DNA from: an uncultured Bacilli bacterium
Lineage (GTDB): Bacteria > Bacillota_I > Bacilli_A > RF39 > UBA660
Direction: 5' to 3'
NCBI GenBank assembly: GCA_934097015.1
Contig: CAKONF010000018.1
Span: 1-24,396 of the forward strand
DNA: 24,396 bases
The notes beneath the pieces are model-generated. The model was not told the origin of the DNA and did not search any database. It was given only the letters and a program-made list of their open reading frames with translations. Positions 7,339 to 15,039 of the stretch are shown piece after piece; the first letter of the stretch is position 1, and each line of letters opens with the position of its first letter. The position numbers and the translations under genes are program-made.

Positions 7339-8208
7339 AAACACATTGGTAGCTGCAACTGCTCCTTCACTAACTGCCGTCACTAATTGATATAAATCTT
7401 TTTTTATTATATCTCCAGCAGCATATATACCTTTAATACTTGTTTCCATATTCTTATCTACTACAATATAATTATTATCCATTTTTAAATTTAAATCTTT
7501 TAAAATACTAGTACTAGGTTCATATCCAATATTAATAAATATTCCAGAAAGTTTAATTTCTTCATCCTTAATTTTAATAGATTCTACTACATCATTACCA
7601 ATAATCTCTTCTATAACACTATTAAATTTAACAATTACATTATCTTTATTTAATACATCTTTTACTAAACTTTCACTACCTATAAATTTATCTTTTCTAA
7701 CTATTACATAAACTACTTCACATATATTAGATAAATATAAAGCAGATTCTAAAGCACTATTTCCTCCACCTACTACACAAACTTTTTTATTTTTATAAAG
7801 ATTACCATCACATGTAGCACAATAACTTATTCCCCTACCCATATATTTATCTTCATTTTTAATACCAAGTTTCTTAGGCTTTCTACCACTACAAATAATA
7901 ATTTTCTTAGCCTTATATTCATTATTAGTGGTTATTACTGTTTTAATATCACCATCTGTTATATTAATTACTTCTTCATTATAAAGTGGAATATTTAAAC
8001 TATTAAAATGTTCAAATAAATTGAAAGCAAAATCACTTCCACTAATGCTTTTTATACCTGGATAATTTTCAACAATACTAGAAGTACTTATAATACCTCC
8101 TGGAACTCCATAATTAATAACACAAATATTTAAACCACTTCTTTTAGCATAAATACTTGCACTAACACCACTAGCTCCAAGTCCTATAATAATAACATCA
8201 TAAATCAT
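7324..8208 (-). CDS. trxB: Thioredoxin-reductase-like flavoprotein
   Basis: 294 aa, with AGGTGAT just before the ATG. The architecture is that of low-molecular-weight thioredoxin reductase. Residues 9-14 (GLGASG) are the FAD-binding loop, and VENYPG at 46-51 is conserved. CATC at 130-133 is the redox-active disulfide, GGGNSA at 147-152 is the pyridine-nucleotide Rossmann loop, and AAGD at 263-266 with QLVTAVSEGAVAA is the C-terminal FAD contact. The standard reaction is reduction of thioredoxin by NADPH in the cytoplasm. The usual HRRxxxR motif that binds the NADPH 2'-phosphate is replaced by VRKDKF (170-175), so the electron donor may be NADH, a ferredoxin or another carrier. It is the last gene of the operon, 7 bases after lgt. 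Confidence 0.9.
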   Translation of the reverse strand: MIYDVIIIGLGASGVSASIYAKRSGLNICVINYGVPGGIISTSSIVENYPGIKSISGSDFAFNLFEHFNSLNIPLYNEEVINITDGDIKTVITTNNEYKAKKIIICSGRKPKKLGIKNEDKYMGRGISYCATCDGNLYKNKKVCVVGGGNSALESALYLSNICEVVYVIVRKDKFIGSESLVKDVLNKDNVIVKFNSVIEEIIGNDVVESIKIKDEEIKLSGIFINIGYEPSTSILKDLNLKMDNNYIVVDKNMETSIKGIYAAGDIIKKDLYQLVTAVSEGAVAATNVFKSIK

Positions 8209-8215
8209 ATATCAC

Positions 8216-9031
8216 CTAAAATCTTAAAACATCTTTATTACTTTTATCATTATAAAGATCTTCAAATTTTCCTTTCTTACTATTTATTATTAACATAACC
8301 ACACCAACTATAACCATAATAACAGAAACTATCATTGCAATTCTAAAACCAGCTAACATTAAAGCATCTGTTCTACTTCTTTCAATAAAGAATCTTATTA
8401 TACCATATATAATTAAGTAAAGTGCTGTTGGAGTACCAACTTTAGTATATTTATTACGTCTAATAATACAAATTAATATAAAACCAATTATACAAGATAT
8501 AGATTCATATAAAAATGTTGGAGTATAATAAACACCATTTATTTTCATACCATTAATAATAAATTCTGGTATATGTAAATTTCTTAAGTGTTCTAAACTT
8601 GTTGCAATACCATGAGCTTCTCCATTAAAGAAATTACCCCATCTTCCAATAGCTTGTCCTATTAATAAACCTACAACTATAAAATCTAAATATCTAATAG
8701 TTCTTTGCTTATACTTTCTAGTATAAACTAATATAGTTAATAAACCTGCAATTATACCTCCATGTATAGCAAGTCCACCATTCCATATTTTAATTATCTC
8801 ACCTATATTATTTCCATAATATTCCCAATCAAATATAACATAATAAAGTCTTGCTCCAATAATTCCCATTATTAAAGTCCAAAATAATAAATTAAATATA
8901 AAATTTTTATCTATATCAAATCTTTTAGCTTCTTTTTCTATCATATATGTTGCTACAAAAAAGCCTATTAATATTAATACAGAATACCATCTTATTTCAA
9001 ATTTCCCTAAACTAAATATTACTGGATTCAT
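8216..9031 (-). CDS. lgt: Prolipoprotein diacylglyceryl transferase
   Basis: 271 aa, with AGGAGTG upstream. Lgt transfers diacylglycerol from phosphatidylglycerol to the lipobox cysteine of prolipoproteins at the outer face of the cytoplasmic membrane. Diagnostic motifs are all present: the N-terminal RWYSVLI, NGGLAIHGG at 84-92, the Lgt signature GQAIGRWGNFFNGE at 125-138 with its essential arginine, YTPTFLYES at 169-177 and RFFIERSRTD at 213-222. About seven hydrophobic segments and the length fit the family. The start overlaps the end of the YvlD-like gene by 4 bases (ATGA), a translational-coupling arrangement. Confidence 0.97.
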   Translation of the reverse strand: MNPVIFSLGKFEIRWYSVLILIGFFVATYMIEKEAKRFDIDKNFIFNLLFWTLIMGIIGARLYYVIFDWEYYGNNIGEIIKIWNGGLAIHGGIIAGLLTILVYTRKYKQRTIRYLDFIVVGLLIGQAIGRWGNFFNGEAHGIATSLEHLRNLHIPEFIINGMKINGVYYTPTFLYESISCIIGFILICIIRRNKYTKVGTPTALYLIIYGIIRFFIERSRTDALMLAGFRIAMIVSVIMVIVGVVMLIINSKKGKFEDLYNDKSNKDVLRF

Positions 9032-9432
9032 AATTTAACACTCCTAATTTCTCTACCAATCAAATTATCTATAACTATACTCATTACACTAATAAATATT
9101 GATATAAAAAATGCACATAACCATCCATCTAATATAAAATGACTTCCAAGTAATAAACTTATTATTTTAAGAACAAATACATTAACTAATGGATATGTTA
9201 ATCCTAATGTATATATATTTATTGGTAGCATAATAGCATTTAATATTGGTTTAACACTTTTATTCATAACTATTAATAAAATAGAAACTATAAAAGCATA
9301 TTTAACACCATCAACATATATATTTTTAAATAATTTACTCGCTAAAACAATTACAACCATATTAACTATAATATTACTTATAATATCTAATACTATATCT
9401 TTTTTATCCATCTTTTTATCATATTCTAACAT
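9028..9432 (-). CDS. YvlD-family (Phage_holin_4_2) membrane protein
   Basis: 134 aa with four hydrophobic segments. Typical family landmarks are IYVDGVKYAFIVSILLIVMN, KPILNAIMLPINIYTLGLTYP and a final DGWLCAFFISIFISVMSIVI. The family (often named phage holin 4 or YvlD) is a small integral membrane protein of unknown function, not a real lysis holin. In Bacillus, yvlD is also found near lgt, so the pairing supports the call. The ribosome binding site (AAAGAG) is weak; an internal ATG at residue 8 is an alternative start. Confidence 0.85.
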   Translation of the reverse strand: MLEYDKKMDKKDIVLDIISNIIVNMVVIVLASKLFKNIYVDGVKYAFIVSILLIVMNKSVKPILNAIMLPINIYTLGLTYPLVNVFVLKIISLLLGSHFILDGWLCAFFISIFISVMSIVIDNLIGREIRSVKL

Positions 9433-9446
9433 AATACCACTCTTTC

Positions 9447-9611
9447 TTACTTATACATAATAAGTGCATCAAAACAATATATTTGTTCTTCACCACTTAT
9501 ACATACACTAACATTAAATTTAATATCTATAACATCTTTATCTACTATAAATTCATTTATACTATTTTCTAAATCTTTTTCATGACCTTCATCTATAACT
9601 TTAACTTTCAT
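9447..9611 (-). CDS. Cse60-like small protein
   Basis: 54 aa from the ATG at 9611, which has GGTGAT upstream; an upstream ATG at 9650 has none and would include the promoter-like sequence. The sequence (MKVKVIDEGHEKDLENSINE, then VIDIKFNVS and EQIYCFDALIMYK) matches the pattern of the small Cse60 family, first seen as a sporulation-expressed protein in Bacillus but common in non-sporulating relatives. Its biochemical function is unknown. A TTGACA at 9650-9645 and TATAAT at 9632-9627 precede it, but only 12 bases apart, so an internal operon promoter is possible but unproven. Confidence 0.75.
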   Translation of the reverse strand: MKVKVIDEGHEKDLENSINEFIVDKDVIDIKFNVSVCISGEEQIYCFDALIMYK

Positions 9612-9652
9612 ATTATCACCACATATATTATACAATATGTGATATGTCAAAA

Positions 9653-10540
9653 TTACTCGAATTTTAAGTCTATTAAACTATTAAATATACTAAGTATTAA
9701 TACACCACCTAAACTAGATAATGCTGGATTTATTAAATAAAATATAAATGTTAATATACCAACTAATATACCATATATACTACTACCTATCTTTGTATAA
9801 CTACTACTGATTGGATCTGTACTTATATATACAAAATTAAACAATATATTATTAGTAAATAACATATTCATTATATTACCAATATCTTTATCTATAAAGC
9901 AATATATAATAGTTAATACAGAGAATACTATACTAGCATAGATAGGTATTACTCTTTTATATATTTTAGAATTATATAATATTATAAAACTAATAATTAA
10001 TAAAAGTATATTAGTAGTTATTATACCACCACTACCCTTACCAAGCATATAATCAAGTGCATTCATATTAAATTTATTACTAGCTTCATATATATTTAAA
10101 AAACTAAATTTACCACTTATATTCATTATAAAAAATATTATTAAACTAGTTAATGCAATTATATTTAGTTTAATATTTTTAATAAATTTAGATATAAATA
10201 ATATTATAAATGTTATTATACTAAATAGTAATATATTAGTTCTTATACTACATATACCACCTATTAAAATACCATATATAGGATATAAATTACTAAAAAC
10301 AATATTAATTAAGCTATCTTTACTTTTATTTATATATTTTTCATAAATTATATTAACTAAACTACCTATTATAAAACCTAATAATATTATTATTAATGGT
10401 TTAAACATACCAAATAAACTAACATAATTCTTTATATATAAACTTATACCATTTTTATAAAAACCAAATAATATAAGTGGAAATAAACTAATTATATATA
10501 TTAAAGATAATTTTTTTATACTATTATCACTCTTTATCAT
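9653..10540 (-). CDS. RnfD/NqrB-like membrane protein
   Basis: 295 aa starting at the ATG at 10540, which has AAAGGATG 8 bases upstream; the GTG at 10549 is less likely. It has about nine to ten membrane helices. Similarity to RnfD is clearest at GKGSGGIITTN (167-177, where RnfD has a GS.GETS-like loop) and at STDPISSSYTKIGSSIYG (240-257), the conserved ATDP..SP.T..G..IYG segment. RnfD is a membrane subunit of the ferredoxin:NAD oxidoreductase that carries a threonine-linked FMN; the expected S/T-G-A-T attachment motif upstream of the first loop is not visible here. It overlaps the rnfC-like gene by 14 bases. No rnfA, B, E or G is nearby. Confidence 0.8.
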   Translation of the reverse strand: MIKSDNSIKKLSLIYIISLFPLILFGFYKNGISLYIKNYVSLFGMFKPLIIILLGFIIGSLVNIIYEKYINKSKDSLINIVFSNLYPIYGILIGGICSIRTNILLFSIITFIILFISKFIKNIKLNIIALTSLIIFFIMNISGKFSFLNIYEASNKFNMNALDYMLGKGSGGIITTNILLLIISFIILYNSKIYKRVIPIYASIVFSVLTIIYCFIDKDIGNIMNMLFTNNILFNFVYISTDPISSSYTKIGSSIYGILVGILTFIFYLINPALSSLGGVLILSIFNSLIDLKFE

Positions 10541-11642
10541 ATTTAACACATCCTTTATTAAGTTCTATTTTAGAAGGACATACATAAGAACACATACCAC
10601 AATTTATACAACGTTCTTTATATTGTTTACTTTTTTTATCTTTATTAAAATACATATATTTTGGATTTATATTAACAGGACATATATTAACACATAATCC
10701 ACAATTAATACAATCTACTGTTTTATATTTATTTAATTTATTAACATATATACTTCTTATATTTTTATCTATTATAAAATTAGTATCTTTTATATTTACA
10801 CCATTTAATAAACCATTTACAATAATATTTTTATTATCTATATTATATTCTTTTAATATATCACTTAAGTTAGTACCAATATTAACTCTTAATACTTTAG
10901 TATAATTTATTAAATCACCAGTTAAGGTAATATAAGTACTAGATACTGGAATATTCTTTTTTAATAAATTATATATATTTAAAACATCTAATATATTTAA
11001 GTATTCTACATTATATTTTTTATTTTTATGATTAGTTAATTTAGGTAATAATATTTCTTTTTTACCAATAATATTATCATTAGTAAATAATTTTAATTCT
11101 ATTTTTGGGTAAGTACCCATATTATTAAATAATATATTTACTAAATCTATATCACTATTGCTAACTGCTAATACACATTTTTTTATATTCATAATATCTA
11201 TTAAAGCATCTATTGCATCTAAAATATTTATTGTATATTCTTTAAGTAATGTATTAAATGTAATCTCTGTATTAAATTCATCTATTCCATTTATTATTAA
11301 TACTTTACTAGTTTCATCAAATTTATTAAGAATATTATATTTTACTATTAAATCTTTTAATTCTTCTCTAGTATAGTTATTAATATATTTTTTAGTACCT
11401 ATTTTCTTTTTTGTTTTACCTCTATAATCATTTTCAATTACTATATATCTACTATTATTTATATTAGTTAAACCTAAAACTTTTCCAGATACAGTACTGT
11501 ATATAAAACGATTATTATTTTTCATAATCAAATCATTTTTAAAAACTAAATCATTATCATGTACTAATATTTCCATACCATCATAATATTTTATATATAT
11601 ATAATCAGTTGTTAATAAATTTTCTATATTACTATCTTTCAT
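10527..11642 (-). CDS. RnfC-like iron-sulfur protein, reduced form
   Basis: 371 aa, with AAGGTG upstream of the ATG. The layout follows RnfC: an N-terminal lipoyl-like hammerhead (EILVHDNDLVF, STVSGKVLG at 49-57), a middle region, an SLBB-like segment (YITLTGDLINYTKVLRVNIG) and two C-terminal 4Fe-4S ferredoxin clusters at Cys 311/314/317/321 and 345/348/351/355. It is shorter than usual RnfC (about 440 aa). The glycine-rich GGAGFPT loop that binds FMN/NADH is missing: the sequence goes from TREELKDLIVKYNIL straight to VLIINGIDEFNTEIT, which matches the INGAECEP..T element. It probably passes electrons with the RnfD-like partner but is unlikely to use NADH directly. First gene of the operon. 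Confidence 0.82.
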   Translation of the reverse strand: MKDSNIENLLTTDYIYIKYYDGMEILVHDNDLVFKNDLIMKNNNRFIYSTVSGKVLGLTNINNSRYIVIENDYRGKTKKKIGTKKYINNYTREELKDLIVKYNILNKFDETSKVLIINGIDEFNTEITFNTLLKEYTINILDAIDALIDIMNIKKCVLAVSNSDIDLVNILFNNMGTYPKIELKLFTNDNIIGKKEILLPKLTNHKNKKYNVEYLNILDVLNIYNLLKKNIPVSSTYITLTGDLINYTKVLRVNIGTNLSDILKEYNIDNKNIIVNGLLNGVNIKDTNFIIDKNIRSIYVNKLNKYKTVDCINCGLCVNICPVNINPKYMYFNKDKKSKQYKERCINCGMCSYVCPSKIELNKGCVKYDKE

Positions 11643-11673
11643 ATCTTACACCTTATATTAATTATAAACTAAA

Positions 11674-11695
11674 AAGTACTAAATTAATAGTACTT
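11674..11695 (-). terminator. Rho-independent terminator of the surface-protein array
   Basis: A perfect 8-bp stem (AAGTACTA / TAGTACTT) with a 6-base loop, then TTTTAG on the minus strand. It lies 6 bases after the stop of the last array gene and before rnfC. Confidence 0.85.
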
Positions 11696-11701
11696 ATTTT
11701 T

Positions 11702-13129
11702 TTAGATTGCAATCTCATATGGATTATTTTCAGTTCCATCACCTTTTGTTATAATTACATTACTTTTTAAGTTTATTACTGGTTGAACTATATAATCTCC
11801 AGTTGTTTCAGCACCACCGCCATTACATCCCCAGTATCCATTAAATACAGACACACCTGGTACAGAAGAAAATGCTTCAGGAGATAAAAGCCATTTATAG
11901 TTTTCTCCAGTAACCTCTTCATTATAATAATATGTATATGAATTTGGTATATCTGGATAAGTACCTAAAAATGTTAATTCATCAGCATTTAATAATCCTA
12001 TAGGATAAGTTAAATCTCCATTTGTATAATTTCCATTTGAAAGTTTATATTTGTTAACTGTATATCTTGAATAATCATTATTGGATTTTTCAGCACATTT
12101 TAAAGTTGGAGTTGCATAATAATTAGTATAATAATTTCTATCCTGAACAGCAAATTCCATATCGTCATCAATAGCTTTCCCATCAATTGATGGTGTTTTA
12201 TCATTACAAAACATATTATCTTCTATAAATTGCGTATAATTGTTTAAATTGTTTTTATACCATGTTTCAAGAAATTTTTTCATATCACTACTAACAATAT
12301 TTACAAAAGTAGCATCATAACCTGTTTTAGCCCACTTTCCATTTTGATTTATGCATTCTTCTTCACTAGTTAAACTACTATCTACCACAGCTTTATCATT
12401 AAAAGAATCATATTTAATACATTGATTAATATTGGATGATGTTTGTCCTGTCATTCCATACATATACCCTGCATATGCATACTCTTCACTTCCATTTCCA
12501 TTTTTAAAATTATTAAATTTAGATACTAAATTTGTATCATTTAATAAAATTCTAATTGATCCATCTCCATTTATTCTAACTATTCTCCATATTAATCCTG
12601 CAAACTTAATATAATTGTCAACCACATTTCCTCTATAATAATAACTTGTCCCATAATCATCTGGTGCAGTATTAAGAACCTTTTCATAACCAATAACCTT
12701 TAATTTTTTTAAAGTAGCCTTTTTTGACGAATAAGAAACCATATATGAAATTTCATTATTCTCTGTATCATAAACATATTTACCAACAGCACTAGAAATA
12801 TCTCTTACTTCATATCCATAATATGCATTTTCTAATGTATTTAAAACATTTTCTAGTGCTACACCATATTCTACTTTTTTACTACCTTTATTCGTTGCAC
12901 TAAATTTTTTAGTCCATGTTGTACCTGGTTCTACATTTTCTCCACCAACTACAACATCTTCTATATCTGCGTATTCTAATATTAAATTTGCTGTTGATAC
13001 ACTTATACTCTTTTCATTTGTATTTCCTTTTATTCTTGTTAAAAAATAAGCATAAGTTAATCCTACAAGAATTAAAAGTACTAAAAATATTCCTGTCGTA
13101 CTTACTATTATTTTTTGTTTCTTTGTCAT
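11702..13129 (-). CDS. TasA-like/CLec-like surface protein, short array member
   Basis: 475 aa, with AGGATGTG before the ATG. Residues 1-100 are almost the same as in the three upstream paralogues: MTKK, hydrophobic segment 7-26, SipW-type signal GLTYAYFLTRIKGNTN, then SVSTANLILEYAD and NVEPGTTWTKKFSATNKG, a pattern like TasA/camelysin. After NTLE (residue 100) the next 100 or so residues present in the paralogues are missing, and the text continues with a divergent domain: DDYGTSYYYRGNVVDNYI, LIWRIVRINGDGSIRILL, CNDKT, YPIGLLNADELTFLG, YKWLLSPEAF and QPVINLKSNV. That C-terminal part resembles DUF6273 / C-type-lectin-like (FGE-like) folds. The product is probably exported and surface-bound. 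Last gene of the array. Confidence 0.85.
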   Translation of the reverse strand: MTKKQKIIVSTTGIFLVLLILVGLTYAYFLTRIKGNTNEKSISVSTANLILEYADIEDVVVGGENVEPGTTWTKKFSATNKGSKKVEYGVALENVLNTLENAYYGYEVRDISSAVGKYVYDTENNEISYMVSYSSKKATLKKLKVIGYEKVLNTAPDDYGTSYYYRGNVVDNYIKFAGLIWRIVRINGDGSIRILLNDTNLVSKFNNFKNGNGSEEYAYAGYMYGMTGQTSSNINQCIKYDSFNDKAVVDSSLTSEEECINQNGKWAKTGYDATFVNIVSSDMKKFLETWYKNNLNNYTQFIEDNMFCNDKTPSIDGKAIDDDMEFAVQDRNYYTNYYATPTLKCAEKSNNDYSRYTVNKYKLSNGNYTNGDLTYPIGLLNADELTFLGTYPDIPNSYTYYYNEEVTGENYKWLLSPEAFSSVPGVSVFNGYWGCNGGGAETTGDYIVQPVINLKSNVIITKGDGTENNPYEIAI

Positions 13130-13140
13130 TTAATCACATC

Positions 13141-15027
13141 CTATTCTGTCGGCAATTTCACTTGATATGGATTAGATTGCAAGCCATCTCCACCCATTAT
13201 TTTTACATTTGAAGATAAAATTATTGAAGGTCTTGCTAAAGAAGGAGCAGAAACATTTAAAAGATGTCCAACATATCCTTTTTGATTATAATATATTTTG
13301 AAATCTGATCCAGCATTATTTTTATACAAAGAGATTGAAGAAACAGCTTTTATTTGTTCATCAGAAAAATCGTTTAAAAAATATAAATTATAATTAATTT
13401 TTTCAGTTTTTGCTCCAGCGCCTAATATTTCATCAAAAGTAAATGTACCAACATACATCTCTTTGTCATCACTAAACTTTGTTAAAACGGTATCATTACA
13501 TTTATAATTGATTTTTAAAGTATTTGAAATTATTCTTAAACCTGGTTCATAATAAAATGATGTCATACTATTATAATTATTATTTACTTCCTCATCTGAA
13601 AGTTTATTATGAGTATTATAATCATATCCGTTAGTGTTTATGCACCAATCTCCTGCTTTTAAATATTTTTTATAATCAGACAATTTTGATTCTTGAAAAT
13701 TTTCAAATAATTGTACCATAGAATTTTCCTTATCATCTACTGGATTCAAATATGCTTTTTGTTTATGATTACCAACAGTAGAATAACCATAATTACTTAT
13801 TCCTAAAGACCAATTTCCATCATATGATTCTGAATTACACGTAGTATTTTGATCCTCCAAAATCAATTTTATACTTCCATCACCCTGAATTCTTATTATT
13901 CTCCAACACATATCAGCAAAATTAACATAATTATCTTTTATGTCTCCTCTATAATAATAACTAAGGCCATAATCATCTTCTGTTAAAGAAAGTGATTTTT
14001 CTGATTCAGATACACCTTGATGTATTCTTTTAATTATCAATTTAGATTCAGTCGCTGTTATAACTTTATAAATATCATTTAAATTTTTGGTGTTTTCTGC
14101 TATAATTTGGGTTTCTTTACAGTTTCTAGATATTGTAGATGAAGCTATATATTTTCCAACTAAATCGTTGTACATATCCTTAAATTGCAAGCTTGAAACA
14201 ACTGGATCTGTTAGAGTATAATTTCCAGTTTCTGCATCTACACTATATGAACTAGAATAAGTCCAATAATAATTTTTATAAGTATCATCTACTGGAACTT
14301 CTAATGATATAATAGATTCTCTACCAGAATTATTTTCAGTTTTATATTTAGTCATACTAATTTCATTTCCAGGACTAGTTAATGGAACTTCTTTATAAAT
14401 TGTTCTTGTTTGATCACTTGAAGCAGCAGCAGTTTTTGCACTTTCAACTAAAGCACTAGCAAGTGTCCCACTTCCTAACGCTCCAAATGTTTTTGGATCT
14501 ACTATATTCGTCTTTGCATATATTTTCTTATTCATATCAACACTTTGATCTTCATTCATTTCTTTATATGAAACTATTAGTTCATAACTTTGTACTTCTT
14601 CTGGTTCTATATTATTTGTTATTAGTATTGTTCCTATTATTGGAAATTCATGTTCTGTTTCTACTTTATTACAAGTAGTCCCTAAACTACTAGTACAATT
14701 TAATGTATATACTAAATCCGATCTTCTCGTTAAAGTATTTACAACTTTTTCTAATGCTACACCGTATTCTACCTTTTTATTTCCTTTATTTGTTGCACTA
14801 AATTTTTTAGTCCATGTTGTACCTGGTTCAACATTTTCTCCACCTACAACAATGTCATCTATATCTGCGTATTCTAATATTAGATTTGCTGTTGATACAC
14901 TTATACTCTTTTCATTTGTATTTCCTTTTATTCTTGTTAAAAAGTATGCATAAGTTAATCCTACAAGAATTAAAAGTACTAGGAATATTCCTGTCGTACT
15001 TACTATTATTTTCTGTTTCTTTGTCAT
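13141..15027 (-). CDS. TasA-like/CLec-like surface protein
   Basis: 628 aa. Residues 1-200 match the other array members, including the TasA-like signal and beta-sandwich and a second conserved block (CTSSLGTTCNKVETEHEFP, GTILITNNIEPEEVQSYEL, DQSVDMNKKIYAKTNIVDP, FGALGSGTLAS). The rest is specific: a linker with SLEVPVDDTYKNYYWTYSSS, then YYYRGDIKDNYVNFADMCWR, IIRIQGDGSIKLILED, a paired-Cys block (GDWCINTNGY) and a C-terminus ending ARPSIILSSN and KLPTE. This version of the C-terminal domain is closer to that of the 22540 gene (CWR..RI.GDGS.KLILEDQ, GDWC.N) than to its array neighbours. The ribosome binding site overlaps the preceding stop codon, 12 bases away. Confidence 0.85.
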   Translation of the reverse strand: MTKKQKIIVSTTGIFLVLLILVGLTYAYFLTRIKGNTNEKSISVSTANLILEYADIDDIVVGGENVEPGTTWTKKFSATNKGNKKVEYGVALEKVVNTLTRRSDLVYTLNCTSSLGTTCNKVETEHEFPIIGTILITNNIEPEEVQSYELIVSYKEMNEDQSVDMNKKIYAKTNIVDPKTFGALGSGTLASALVESAKTAAASSDQTRTIYKEVPLTSPGNEISMTKYKTENNSGRESIISLEVPVDDTYKNYYWTYSSSYSVDAETGNYTLTDPVVSSLQFKDMYNDLVGKYIASSTISRNCKETQIIAENTKNLNDIYKVITATESKLIIKRIHQGVSESEKSLSLTEDDYGLSYYYRGDIKDNYVNFADMCWRIIRIQGDGSIKLILEDQNTTCNSESYDGNWSLGISNYGYSTVGNHKQKAYLNPVDDKENSMVQLFENFQESKLSDYKKYLKAGDWCINTNGYDYNTHNKLSDEEVNNNYNSMTSFYYEPGLRIISNTLKINYKCNDTVLTKFSDDKEMYVGTFTFDEILGAGAKTEKINYNLYFLNDFSDEQIKAVSSISLYKNNAGSDFKIYYNQKGYVGHLLNVSAPSLARPSIILSSNVKIMGGDGLQSNPYQVKLPTE

Positions 15028-15039
15028 TTAATTTACTTC

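Noticed and set aside
9028..9432. Phage holin / prophage remnant
   Set aside because: The Phage_holin_4_2 name is historical; the protein is YvlD-like, sits beside lgt and has no other phage genes around.
10527..10529. Possible alternative genetic code with TGA as tryptophan
   Set aside because: TGA ends the RnfC-like gene exactly where the RnfD-like gene begins, and Trp is encoded by TGG throughout.
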